Below, in pieces: positions 8,130 through 17,956 of a DNA stretch of 64,000 nt. Numbering within the stretch: the stretch's first letter is position 1; each line of letters begins with the position of its first letter. Location: contig NZ_JAQZAO010000015.1 of NCBI RefSeq assembly GCF_028737315.1, positions 41,969-105,968 of the forward strand, written 5' to 3'. The notes under the pieces are model-generated. The model ran no database searches, was not told where the DNA came from, and worked only from the letters and a program-made list of their open reading frames with translations. This DNA is from Actinomycetospora lemnae (GTDB lineage Bacteria > Actinomycetota > Actinomycetes > Mycobacteriales > Pseudonocardiaceae). Position numbers and translations under genes: made by a program.

Positions 8130-9062
8130 ATGCTCGAGATCGACGGGATCTCCAAGCGGTTCGGGTCCACGGTGGCGCTGGACGGCATGACCTTCACGGT
8201 GCGGCCCGGGGAGCTCTACGGCTTCGTCGGCGCCAACGGCGCGGGCAAGACGACGACGATGCGGATCGCGCTCGGCGTGCTCGCCGCCGACGCCGGGGAG
8301 GTGCGCCTGGACGACCGCCCGCTCGACGCCTCATCGCGGCGGCGGATCGGCTACATGCCCGAGGAGCGCGGCCTCTACCCGCGCATGGCCGTCGGCACCC
8401 AGCTGCGGTACCTGGCCGAGCTGCGCGGGCGCTCGGCCGCCGAGGCGCGGGCGGCCACCGAGCGCTGGACCGAGCGCCTGGGGATCGCCGATCGCCGCGC
8501 CGACGAGGTCCAGCGCCTGAGCCTGGGCAACCAGCAGCGCGTCCAGCTCGCCGCCGCGCTCGTCGCCGACCCCGACGTCCTCGTGCTCGACGAGCCCTTC
8601 TCGGGCCTCGACCCGATGGCCGTCGACGTCATGAGCGAGGTCCTGCGCGAGCGCCGGGACGCGGGCGCGCCGGTGGTCTTCTCGTCGCACCAGCTCGAGC
8701 TCGTCGAGCGGCTCTGCGACCGGGTCGGGATCGTGCGCGCGGGGCGCCTCGTCGCCGAGGGCACGGTCGCGGAGCTGCGCGAGGCCTCGGCGACCGAGGT
8801 CGTCGTCGACGCCCCGCGGGCGGCGACGGGGTGGGCCGACGTCCTGCCCGGCGTCGCCGCGGTCCGCACGACCGCGGAGGGCACCGTGCTGACGCTGGCC
8901 GACGCCTCCGACGCGACGCTGGGCACGGTGCTCGACGCGGCGCGGCGCACGGGCCCGGTACACGAGTTCCGGCGCCGCCGCCCGACTCTCGCCGAGATCT
9001 ACCGCGACGCCGTCGCCGACCACCACCCGGACGCCCGCCCGCGGCCCGGCGCCGCGGCGTGA
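8130..9062 (+). CDS. ABC exporter ATP-binding protein (NatA/CcmA type)
   Basis: A 310-residue ATPase with Walker A GANGAGKTT (about residues 36-44), Q-loop region, signature LSLGNQQR, Walker B VLVLDEPFSGLDP and a switch His in SSHQLE. The C-terminal 80 residues form the accessory domain usual in DrrA/NatA-like drug or ion exporters. ATG 8130 is preceded by GGAGGTGGGG. The stop overlaps the permease start (GTGA at 9059-9062), so the pair forms a half-transporter of the NatAB type that probably dimerises. The exported substrate is not evident; sodium, antibiotic or lipid are all known for this group. Confidence 0.9.
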   Translation: MLEIDGISKRFGSTVALDGMTFTVRPGELYGFVGANGAGKTTTMRIALGVLAADAGEVRLDDRPLDASSRRRIGYMPEERGLYPRMAVGTQLRYLAELRGRSAAEARAATERWTERLGIADRRADEVQRLSLGNQQRVQLAAALVADPDVLVLDEPFSGLDPMAVDVMSEVLRERRDAGAPVVFSSHQLELVERLCDRVGIVRAGRLVAEGTVAELREASATEVVVDAPRAATGWADVLPGVAAVRTTAEGTVLTLADASDATLGTVLDAARRTGPVHEFRRRRPTLAEIYRDAVADHHPDARPRPGAAA

Positions 9063-10252
9063 CCGGACGCCTGCGCCCCGTCGCGCTCATCGCCCGGCGG
9101 GAGTTCGCCGCGCGGGTCCGGGGGCGCGCGTTCGTCTTCGGCACCCTCGCCGTCCTGGTGCTGCTCGGCGCCTACGCGGCGGTGCTCGCCACCATCACCG
9201 CGGGCGAGGACACCGCGCGGGTCGGCGTCACGGGCCCCGCGACCGTCCTCGCCGGCCCGTTGCAGCGCGCGGCCCCCACCGAGGGCGTCACGCTCACGGT
9301 CATCCCGCAGCCCGACGTCGCGGCGGGCGAGGCCGCGGTCCGCGCCGGCGACCTCGACGCCCTCGTCGGCGGTGAGCCCGCGCGACCACGGGTGTTCGTC
9401 GAGTCGGAGCCCCCGGCCGACCTGGAACGGGTGCTGGACGACGCCACGACCGTCGTCGCCCGCGACGCGTTCCTCACCGGCCGCGGGGTGGCCCCGGGGG
9501 CGCTGGACGCGGCGCTGGCCGAGTCGGGGCCGGTGTTCGTGGCCGTCGAGCCGCCCGACCCGCAGGCCGGGCCGCGGCTGGGCCTGGGGCTGGCGGGCGC
9601 GTTCCTGCTGTTCTTCTCCATCCAGTCCTACGGCGCGATGGTCGCCCAGGGCGTCGTGGAGGAGAAGGCGAGCCGCGTCGTCGAGATCGTGCTGTCGTCG
9701 GTGCGGCCGTGGCAGCTGCTGCTGGGCAAGGTGCTCGGGCTCGGCGCGGTGGGGCTGCTGCAGCTCGTGATCCTCGGGGGTGCCGGGCTCGCCGTCGCCG
9801 GGGTGGCGGGCGTGCTCGTCGTGGGCCCCGGGCTCGTGACGACGCTGGTGTCGGTGGTCGTCTGGTACCTGCTCGGGTTCGCGCTCTACGCGACGGTGTT
9901 CGCCGCCGCCGGGTCGCTGGTGTCGCGCCAGGAGGACACGCAGAGCGTGCTCTCGCCGGTGACGATCACGGTGCTGCTCGGGTTCGTCGTCGGCTTCAAC
10001 CTGCTGACCTCCGACCCGCGCGGCACCGGGATCACCGTGCTCTCGCTGCTGCCGCCGTTCAGCCCGCTGTTCATGCCCGCCCGCGTGGCGCTGGGGGTCG
10101 CGCCGGTGGGCCAGGTCGTGCTCGCCTTCGCGCTGACGATCGCGTTCACGGGCGTCGTGCTGGCCCTCGGGGGGCGGATCTACGCGAACTCGGTGCTGCG
10201 CACGGGTGCGCGCGTGTCGCTGCGTGAGGCCCTGGGGCGGGCCCGGAGCTGA
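9059..10252 (+). CDS. ABC-2 type permease (NatB-like)
   Basis: 397 residues: an N-terminal helix (about 22-42), a long extracytoplasmic domain, then five to six helices from about residue 180 including LFFSIQSYGAMVAQGVVEEKASRVVEIVLSS-type sequence, the hallmark of the NatB/ABC-2_3 family where the motif EEK-R--E--LSS precedes a helix bundle. The GTG start overlaps the ATPase stop by 4 bases. The frame is open far upstream, but those 460 codons run antisense-like through the ATPase gene and are not real. Works with the upstream ATPase in export. Confidence 0.88.
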   Translation: MTGRLRPVALIARREFAARVRGRAFVFGTLAVLVLLGAYAAVLATITAGEDTARVGVTGPATVLAGPLQRAAPTEGVTLTVIPQPDVAAGEAAVRAGDLDALVGGEPARPRVFVESEPPADLERVLDDATTVVARDAFLTGRGVAPGALDAALAESGPVFVAVEPPDPQAGPRLGLGLAGAFLLFFSIQSYGAMVAQGVVEEKASRVVEIVLSSVRPWQLLLGKVLGLGAVGLLQLVILGGAGLAVAGVAGVLVVGPGLVTTLVSVVVWYLLGFALYATVFAAAGSLVSRQEDTQSVLSPVTITVLLGFVVGFNLLTSDPRGTGITVLSLLPPFSPLFMPARVALGVAPVGQVVLAFALTIAFTGVVLALGGRIYANSVLRTGARVSLREALGRARS

Positions 10253-10333
10253 CGGGGCGTCCGCCGGCGACGCGAAGCGGTCGAGATCGTCTCCCCCCTC
10301 GCCTTCTCCCGCCGGTGGTGCAACGATCTCGCG

Positions 10334-11329
10334 ATGCTCACACGGTCCACGGGGCGGATGGTCGGCGCGACCATCGCCGTGCTCGCGTTCGTCCTCGCCG
10401 GCTGCGGCGGCCTCTCCGGCTCCGGTCAGCCCCAGGCCCAGGGCGGCAGCCTCGCCGCCAGCGGTATCAACCTCGCCGGGCAGACCTACACGGTCGGTGG
10501 GCAGGAGTTCGACGAGCAGCTGCTGCTCTGCAAGATGAGCGTCGCCTCCCTGCAGTCGGTCGGCGCGACCGTCAACGACCGCTGCAACATCACCGGCTCC
10601 GCCGCGGCCCGCCAGGCGCTGCTCTCCGGCGAGATCGACATGGGCTGGTCGTACACCGGCACCGGCTGGATCGCGAACCTCGGCAACACCACGCCGATCC
10701 CCGACTCGCAGCAGCAGTACATCGCGACGCGCGACCAGGACCTGGAGCGCAACCAGATCGTCTGGACCAACCCGACGCCGTTCAACAACACCTACGCGAT
10801 CGCCACCACCCGGGCCTTCGCCGACCAGAACAACCTGCGCACCACGACGGACTGGGCGAACTTCATCAACAGCGGCGACCCGCGGGCCACCACCTGCGTC
10901 GAGGCCGAGTTCGCGAGCCGCAACGACGGCCTGCCCAACCTGCTCAAGACCTACGGGGTCACCCGGCCCTACGACTCCCCGCCGGCGCTGACCGTGCTCG
11001 ACACCGGCGCGATCTACCAGGCCACGGCCAACGCGAACCCCTGCTTCTTCGGCGAGGTGTTCACCACCGACGGTCGCATCCCGGCGCTGAACCTCGTGTC
11101 GCTCGCCGACGACCGCAACTTCTTCCCGAAGTACAACGCGTCGAACACCATCCGCAAGAACGTCGTCGACCGGAACCCGCAGGTCGTCGAGGTGTTCAAC
11201 CAGATCGCGCCGCGCCTGACCGACGACGTCATGCTCAACCTCAACGGGCAGATCTCGTCCCAGGGCCGCGACGCCGACCAGGTCGCCCGCGAGTTCCTGA
11301 CGCAGCAGGGCCTCATCGGCCAGCAGTGA
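10334..11329 (+). CDS. Glycine betaine/choline-type ABC substrate-binding lipoprotein
   Basis: 331 residues with a lipoprotein signal peptide (MLTRSTGRMVGATIAVL, lipobox LAGC at about residues 22-25), so it is anchored outside the membrane. The mature part is a periplasmic-binding fold of the OpuAC/ProX group: YTVGGQEFDEQLLLCKM at the start and GEIDMGWSYTGTGW, the segment that in ProX/OsmX proteins precedes the aromatic ligand pocket. It should bind a quaternary amine osmoprotectant. Neither permease nor ATPase for such a system lies in the window; the NatAB pair upstream is an exporter and not a match. No strong ribosome site precedes ATG 10334. Confidence 0.8.
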   Translation: MLTRSTGRMVGATIAVLAFVLAGCGGLSGSGQPQAQGGSLAASGINLAGQTYTVGGQEFDEQLLLCKMSVASLQSVGATVNDRCNITGSAAARQALLSGEIDMGWSYTGTGWIANLGNTTPIPDSQQQYIATRDQDLERNQIVWTNPTPFNNTYAIATTRAFADQNNLRTTTDWANFINSGDPRATTCVEAEFASRNDGLPNLLKTYGVTRPYDSPPALTVLDTGAIYQATANANPCFFGEVFTTDGRIPALNLVSLADDRNFFPKYNASNTIRKNVVDRNPQVVEVFNQIAPRLTDDVMLNLNGQISSQGRDADQVAREFLTQQGLIGQQ

Positions 11330-11347
11330 CACCCGCCCCCTGCTGAC

Positions 11348-11392
11348 CGAAGGGCACCTCCGCTCGACTAGATCGAGCGGAGGTGCCCTTCG
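11348..11392. terminator. Bidirectional terminator, perfect 20-bp stem
   Basis: Two perfectly complementary 20-base arms (11348-11367, 11373-11392) with a 5-base CTAGA loop lie between the convergent binding-protein and photolyase genes, 19 and 14 bases from their stops. It should serve both strands. Confidence 0.82.
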
Positions 11393-11405
11393 CTCGTCAA
11401 GGGTC

Positions 11406-12791
11406 TCAGAGGCGGTTGAAGCGGTCCAGGGCCTCGGCGCGCTCGGCCTTGTGGTCGACGATCGGGGCCGGGTAGTCCGCCGGCGGCTCGGCGAGTGTCC
11501 AGGGCTGGTGGACCTTCTTGCCCTCGATCCCGGCCAGCTCGGGCACCCAGCGGCGGACGTAGTCGCCCTGCGGGTCGAAGCGCTCGCCCTGGGTCACGGG
11601 GTTGAAGACCCGGAAGTACGGGGCGGCGTCGGTGCCCGTGCCCGCGGCCCACTGCCAGCCGTGCTGGTTCGACGGGAGGTCGCCGTCGACGAGCAGCTGC
11701 AGGAAGTGCCGCGCGCCCCGCCACCACGGCAGGTGCAGGTCCTTGACGAGGAACGACGCGACCGCCATCCGCATGCGGTTGTGCATCCACGCCTCGCCGC
11801 GCAGCTGGCGCATCGCGGCGTCGATGGCCGGGAAGCCGGTGCGGCCCTCCTGCCAGGCGCGGAAGCGCTCCTCGGCCTCCTTGCCGGTGTCGTAGGGCAT
11901 GCGGTCGAACTTGGGGTCGAAGTTCTCGCGGGCCGAGCGGGGGTAGAACCACAGCACCGCGGCGTAGAAGTCGCGGAAGCACAGCTCGTTGCGGTAGGAC
12001 TGCGCGCCCTTGCCGCTGGTGCCGATGCCGCCGAGCAGCGTGCGCGGGTGGATCACGCCGTACTTCAGGTACACCGACATCCGCGAGGTCGCGGGCTTGT
12101 CGGGGCGGTCGCGTAGGTCGTCGTAGTCGGCGAGGTGCTCGTCGACGAACGCCTCCCAGTGCTCGCGGGCGGCCCGCTCGCCGGCCTCGGGCAGCTCGGC
12201 CTCGACGGACTCGTCGCCGGGGATCGTCACGGCGCGGGGGCCGCCGTCCTTCTCCGACGGGTCCATCCAGTCGACGGTCGCGGCGTCGGTGTCGGCCGGC
12301 GCCCCCTTCTCCCGCTTGGCCCACTCACGGCTGAACGGCGTGTAGACCCGGTACGGCTCGCCGTCGGACTTCGTGATCTTCCCGGGCTCGACGGCGTAGG
12401 GCGACCCGGTGCGCACGAGGTCGACGTCCCGCTCCCCCAGCGCCTTCTCGACGGCCTCGTCGCGCTCGCGGCCGTAGGGCCCGAAGTCGGCGGCGATGTG
12501 CACGCTCCCGGCCTTCACCGCGCCCGCCAGCTTCGGGATCGCCTCGGCCGGGTCGCCGCGCACGACGAGCAGCCGCCCGCCCAGGGACGCGTCGAGGTCG
12601 CGCAGGCTGCGGAAGAGGAAGGTCCGCCGCGCGGCGCCGGACGGCCCGAGCAGCTTCTCGTCCAGCACGAACACCGCCAGCGCACGGCGCGCCCGCGCCG
12701 CGGCGGCCTCGAAGACCGGCTGGTCGTGGACCCGCAGGTCGCGGCGGAACCAGACGATCGCGGTGTCGTCGCGGTCGCGGGAGTCGCTCAT
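11406..12791 (-). CDS. phrB: Deoxyribodipyrimidine photolyase (cryptochrome/photolyase family)
   Basis: FAD-dependent, light-driven repair of cyclobutane pyrimidine dimers. The 461 residues begin with TAIVWFRRDLRVHDQP, the antenna-domain signature. The C-terminal FAD domain shows WMHNRMRM, FLVKDLHLPWW, QHGWQWAAGTGTDAAPYFRVFNP and the closing YPAPIVDH segment, all typical of class I CPD photolyases. Length fits the family (450-480). The gene follows gltA on the minus strand after 143 bases that hold a small hairpin. TAGCCG lies a few bases before the start but is a poor promoter box. A (6-4) photolyase is less likely given the short length. Confidence 0.93.
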   Translation of the reverse strand: MSDSRDRDDTAIVWFRRDLRVHDQPVFEAAAARARRALAVFVLDEKLLGPSGAARRTFLFRSLRDLDASLGGRLLVVRGDPAEAIPKLAGAVKAGSVHIAADFGPYGRERDEAVEKALGERDVDLVRTGSPYAVEPGKITKSDGEPYRVYTPFSREWAKREKGAPADTDAATVDWMDPSEKDGGPRAVTIPGDESVEAELPEAGERAAREHWEAFVDEHLADYDDLRDRPDKPATSRMSVYLKYGVIHPRTLLGGIGTSGKGAQSYRNELCFRDFYAAVLWFYPRSARENFDPKFDRMPYDTGKEAEERFRAWQEGRTGFPAIDAAMRQLRGEAWMHNRMRMAVASFLVKDLHLPWWRGARHFLQLLVDGDLPSNQHGWQWAAGTGTDAAPYFRVFNPVTQGERFDPQGDYVRRWVPELAGIEGKKVHQPWTLAEPPADYPAPIVDHKAERAEALDRFNRL

Positions 12792-12895
12792 GTCGGACGG
12801 CTACCCCGGCCTCCGGGGACTACGCCCCCGTCGCCCGCCCGGCGCGGTGAGCGCACCGGACCGGGCGAGCGAACGGGGACTCCGTGCGCGTAGAA

Positions 12896-12918
12896 GCAGC
12901 GAACAGCACGTTCGCTGC
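12896..12918 (-). terminator. Short hairpin between gltA and phrB
   Basis: 8-base arms (12896-12903 GCAGCGAA and 12911-12918) with a 7-base loop, 17 bases beyond the gltA stop. It is AT-richer than the other hairpins and is a plausible but weak gltA terminator. Confidence 0.35.
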
Positions 12919-12934
12919 AACGCGCTGCAGCCCC

Positions 12935-14239
<1,305 letters not shown>

Positions 14240-14485
14240 CGGCAGTCAGTCCCTCTCGCGCTCGTCCGCGGCGGGAGGGCGGCGGCGCCGGCTCGGCGAG
14301 CGGAGGTGCCGGGCCGCCCGGCCGGAGGGGGTGTCCCCGCGGCGCGCTCCCGCAGCAGTGGGGGTGGTTCGAGCGCGAACCGTAGCGCCCGGAAAGCCCG
14401 CTGTGCAGTACGAGGACCGGCGCCGCGCGGCGTGGGACACGTCACTCCGTGACAACTGCGTTACGACCCAGCGTCACGACCGACA

Positions 14486-15421
14486 TCAGGGACGCTCGAG
14501 CTCGTCCCGCCACGGCGGCTCGGCCCCGGCCCGCGAGACGGTCCAGGCCGCGGCGCGGGCCGCGGCGCGCAGCGCGTCGGTCCAGGCGTCGGCGTCGAGA
14601 TCCGCGACGGCGGCCCGGTCGAGGGCGTCACGGCGGGCGAGCCAGGCCAGCAGGGCGGCGTGCACGCTGTCGCCCGCCCCGATCGTGTCGACCAGCGGCC
14701 CGACGGCGTCCGCCGGCACCGCCACGACCCCGCCGCGTGTGTGGGCCGTGAGCCCCTCGGCGCCGCGGGTCAGGACCACCGCGCCCGCCCCGGCGTCGAG
14801 CAGGTCCGACGGCGTGCGACCCCACCGCTCGGCGTCCTCGTCGGAGAGCTTGACCAGGCCCGCGACCCCCGCGATCGCGTCGAGGCGGGCGATCACGGCG
14901 TCGGGGTCGTCGACGAGCCCGGGGCGCAGGTTGGGGTCGAGGCTGACCAGCCGCCCGCGCTCGGCCTCCCGCGCGGCGAGCGCGGCGTAGCGCGACGCGC
15001 CCGGCTCGAGCACCAGCGACAGCGTCCCGACCGCGACCGCGGCGGTGTCGGCCGGCAGCTCCCCGGGGTCCGCGACGAGGCGGTCGGCGCTGCCCGCGAC
15101 GTGGAACGCGTAGTGCGCGGCGCCGGCGGCGTCGAGGGTGACGACGGCCAGCGTCGTCGGCTCGGGCCCGCGCTGCAGCAGCGAGGTGTCGACGTCGTTG
15201 GCCTCGAGCCGGCGGACCAGGGCCTCGCCGAAGGCGTCGGTCGACAGGCGCGTGAGCATCGTCGTCGGCACCCCGAGGCGGCCGAGGCCGACGGCGGTGT
15301 TGAACGGCCCGCCACCGAGACGCGGCGCCAGCGCGCGCAGGGCCGGGTCGTCGGGGTGCTCGTCCCCGGTGGGGACCAGGTCGACCAGCGCCTCGCCGCC
15401 GACGACGACGCGGCCGGTCAC
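14486..15421 (-). CDS. PfkB-family carbohydrate kinase
   Basis: 311-residue ribokinase-fold sugar kinase. The first PfkB signature is GGGPFNTAVGLGRLG near residue 38 and the second is DTIGAGDSVHAALL near residue 255, where the Asp is the catalytic base. Fructokinase is the most likely activity, but adenosine, ribose and ketogluconate kinases share these motifs. The GTG start at 15421 overlaps the stop of the upstream aldose epimerase (GTGA), giving a two-gene sugar-use operon. Much longer open reading frame upstream is spurious, being antisense to the oxidoreductase gene. Confidence 0.85.
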   Translation of the reverse strand: MTGRVVVGGEALVDLVPTGDEHPDDPALRALAPRLGGGPFNTAVGLGRLGVPTTMLTRLSTDAFGEALVRRLEANDVDTSLLQRGPEPTTLAVVTLDAAGAAHYAFHVAGSADRLVADPGELPADTAAVAVGTLSLVLEPGASRYAALAAREAERGRLVSLDPNLRPGLVDDPDAVIARLDAIAGVAGLVKLSDEDAERWGRTPSDLLDAGAGAVVLTRGAEGLTAHTRGGVVAVPADAVGPLVDTIGAGDSVHAALLAWLARRDALDRAAVADLDADAWTDALRAAARAAAWTVSRAGAEPPWRDELERP

Positions 15422-16353
15422 GACGGGTCCTCCCCGACGGGTCCGGCTCCGCTGCGCGGCGCGTCCTGCGCCGTGACGCCCCAGCGCACGACCCACGTCT
15501 CCCCCGGCGCGAGCACCCGCAGGTCGGTGCCGGAGTTGGCGGCGTCGGGCGGGCAGGTCATCGGCTCCACGGCGACGGCCTTGCCGCGCCCGGCGAGGTC
15601 GTCGGGCGTGAACGCCTGCACCCAGCGCACGTCGGACCCGCCCCACAGGGCGGTGGCCCGGCCGTCGGGCGCGGTCAGGACGCCCAGCACGCCGTCCCCA
15701 CCCGGGGCGGCGCCGAAGCAGGTGTCGAGGGCGAGGTCGGCGACGCGCCGGCCGCCGCGCAGGTCCTCGTCCGGGGTCACCGGGCGCACCGCGGTCGGGA
15801 TCATCCGCTCGTCGGTGTCGACGATCCGGTCGGCCGCGAGGCGAAGCGTGCAGTCGGCGGGGGCGACGTCGCCGACGCGCAGGTAGGGGTGGGTGCCGAC
15901 GCCCGCGGGGACCTCGACGTCGCCCGTGTTGGTCAGCGCGTGCCCGACGGCGAGGCCGGTGGGTGTCGCGGTGTAGGTGGTCTCGACGTGCAGGGGCCCC
16001 GGCCAGCCCCAGCCGGCGTCGACGTCGGCGGCGAGGGTCACGGCGTCCGCGGCGCGCTCGACGACCCGCCACGGCCGGCGGCGCAGGAAGCCGTGGATGG
16101 CGTGGCCGCGGGCGGGCTCGGTGGCCTCGAGGTGGTACTCGCGGCCGGCCCAGCGGTACACGGCCCCGGCGATGCGGTTCGGCCACGGCACGAGCACGCA
16201 GCCCGCGCCCATCGGGGGGCTCGCGTCGGCGTCGTAGGACTCGACGCGGTCCTGCCCGTCGACGCTCAGCACCCGCAGGCCCGCGCCCACCTCGGTGACG
16301 ACGGCGCGGGTCGGCCCCGCGACGAGGTCGATCTGCTCGCCGGTCGGGTGCAC
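15418..16353 (-). CDS. Aldose 1-epimerase (mutarotase) family protein
   Basis: Interconverts anomers of free sugars. The 311-residue protein has the galactose mutarotase beta-sandwich with HAIHGFLRRRPW-like sequence near residue 85 (catalytic His), a VGTHPYLRVGD block holding the second His and a late Glu in VAVEPMTCPPDA. I placed the start at the GTG at 16353 (VHPTGEQIDL), since the frame upstream to another GTG at 16431 encodes an Arg/Ser-rich stretch and would run into the divergent promoter. It is coupled to the sugar kinase. A glucose-6-phosphate epimerase (YeaD-like) cannot be excluded. Confidence 0.82.
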   Translation of the reverse strand: MHPTGEQIDLVAGPTRAVVTEVGAGLRVLSVDGQDRVESYDADASPPMGAGCVLVPWPNRIAGAVYRWAGREYHLEATEPARGHAIHGFLRRRPWRVVERAADAVTLAADVDAGWGWPGPLHVETTYTATPTGLAVGHALTNTGDVEVPAGVGTHPYLRVGDVAPADCTLRLAADRIVDTDERMIPTAVRPVTPDEDLRGGRRVADLALDTCFGAAPGGDGVLGVLTAPDGRATALWGGSDVRWVQAFTPDDLAGRGKAVAVEPMTCPPDAANSGTDLRVLAPGETWVVRWGVTAQDAPRSGAGPVGEDPS

Positions 16354-16441
16354 GGCAGAACACGCTAGCGGTTGTGACGATCGGTTTGCGTCTGCCCGAC
16401 GCCGGTTTCGTCCCCCGGTCCGAGTGGTCACCTAGCCGGAC

Positions 16442-17956
16442 ATGACGGAGGACACCCCGGGAGACCACGGCCGCCCGCCGAAGGTCGTCATCGTCGGCGG
16501 CGGGTTCGCCGGCTTCCAAGCGGCGCGGTCCCTCGCCAGACGGATGGGCGACGAGGTCGACATCGTCCTCGTGAGCCCGACCAACTACTTCCTCTACCTG
16601 CCGCTGCTGCCCGAGGTGGCCGCCGGCATCCTCGAGCCGCGCCGGATCTCCGTCGCCCTCGCCGCGGCCCTGCCGCGCTGCGTGCGCCACGCCCCGGGCG
16701 AGGTCGACGAGCTCGACCTCGACGGGCACACCATCGGCTGGCTCGACCCCGAGGGCGTGCACCACGAGACACACTGGGACCGGCTGGTCATCGCGGCCGG
16801 CAGCGTGCACAAGGTGCTCCCGGTGCCCGGCATCACCGAGTACGCGCAGGGATTCCGCGGCGTTCCCGAGGCGCTCTACCTGCGCGACCACCTGATCCGG
16901 CAGGTCGAGCTCGCGGCGATGTGCGAGGACCCCGAGGAGCGCGCCGCCCGACTGACCGTCGTCGTGGTCGGCGGGGGCTACACGGGCACCGAGGCCACCG
17001 CCCAGGGCTTCCTGTTCACCAAGGAGCTGGCCGCGAGCCGCGGGCTCGAGGAGGTCCCGCGCTGGGTGCTCGTCAGCCGCGGCGAGGTCCTGTCCGGGCT
17101 CGACGCGCACCTGGGCCGCAACGCCGAGCGGGTGCTGCGCGAGCGCGGGGTCGACGTGCGCACCGGCGAGCAGGTCGACGAGGCCACCGGCGACGGCGTG
17201 CGCCTGAGCTCGACGGGCGAGCACATCCCGACCCGCACCCTGCTGTGGTGCGTCGGGGTGCGCCCCGACCCGCTGATCGACGAGCTCGGCGTCGAGGTCG
17301 ACCAGGGCCGCATCGTCGCCGACACCCACCTGCGCGTGCCCGGGCATCCCCACGTGTTCGCCTGCGGGGACGCCGCCGCGGTGCCCGACCGGGCCCGCCC
17401 CGGCCAGTACACGGCGATGACCGCCCAGCACGCCGAGCGCCAGGGCAAGCTCGCGGGACGCAACGTCGCCGCGTCGCTCGGGCACGGGCGCAGCAAGGCC
17501 TACAAGCACCGCGACCTCGGCTTCGTCGTCGACCTCGGTGGCTTCGACGCGGCGGCCAACCCGCTGGGCCTCAAGCTGACCGGGGTGCCCGCCCACGTCG
17601 TCGCCCGGGGCTACCACCTGCTCGCCATGCCCGGGAACCGCCTGCGCACCGCCGTGGACTGGCTGATGGACGCCCTCCTGCCGCGCCAGACCGCGCAGCT
17701 CGGGCTCGTGCGCTCCCCCGCGGTGCCGCTGGACTCCGCCTCGCCGGAGGTCCCGCAGCACGGGCTCGGCTTCCCGCACCGGCGGTCCCCGGGTCAGGCG
17801 GGTCCGTCGTCGGACGCCGTCTTCCCGCCGCGCCCGGGCGGATCGGCCGAGGCCGCGTCACCCGAGGCGTCGTCGGAGGCGGCATCGGCGGAGACCTCCT
17901 CGGAGGCGGCCACGGCCTCGGGCGGCGGCGGGTCGCCGGGCAACGGGGCCCGGTAG
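16442..17956 (+). CDS. NAD(P)/FAD-dependent oxidoreductase, type II NADH dehydrogenase-like
   Basis: Membrane-associated flavoprotein probably passing electrons from NADH to quinone. VVIVGGGFAGFQAARSL at residues 16-32 binds FAD; VVVVGGGYTGTEA near residue 175 binds NADH; VFACGDAAAV near 305 is the second FAD motif, followed by the QHAERQGKLAGRN quinone-side segment. At 504 residues it is 50-80 longer than usual. The extra tail after residue 440 is Ser/Ala/Glu-rich and is encoded by DNA that also encodes the tail of the convergent MFS gene: the two overlap by 163 bases. Divergent from the galM-pfkB pair. Confidence 0.88.
   Translation: MTEDTPGDHGRPPKVVIVGGGFAGFQAARSLARRMGDEVDIVLVSPTNYFLYLPLLPEVAAGILEPRRISVALAAALPRCVRHAPGEVDELDLDGHTIGWLDPEGVHHETHWDRLVIAAGSVHKVLPVPGITEYAQGFRGVPEALYLRDHLIRQVELAAMCEDPEERAARLTVVVVGGGYTGTEATAQGFLFTKELAASRGLEEVPRWVLVSRGEVLSGLDAHLGRNAERVLRERGVDVRTGEQVDEATGDGVRLSSTGEHIPTRTLLWCVGVRPDPLIDELGVEVDQGRIVADTHLRVPGHPHVFACGDAAAVPDRARPGQYTAMTAQHAERQGKLAGRNVAASLGHGRSKAYKHRDLGFVVDLGGFDAAANPLGLKLTGVPAHVVARGYHLLAMPGNRLRTAVDWLMDALLPRQTAQLGLVRSPAVPLDSASPEVPQHGLGFPHRRSPGQAGPSSDAVFPPRPGGSAEAASPEASSEAASAETSSEAATASGGGGSPGNGAR

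Noticed and set aside
7679..9058. Extension of the ABC-2 permease frame over the ATPase gene
   Set aside because: The added sequence is Arg-rich out-of-frame translation of the ATPase gene, and a coupled GTG start exists at 9059.
15422..17779. Upstream extension of the PfkB frame to about 1100 codons
   Set aside because: The extension is antisense to the oxidoreductase and out of frame with the aldose epimerase; the real start is the GTG overlapping the epimerase stop.
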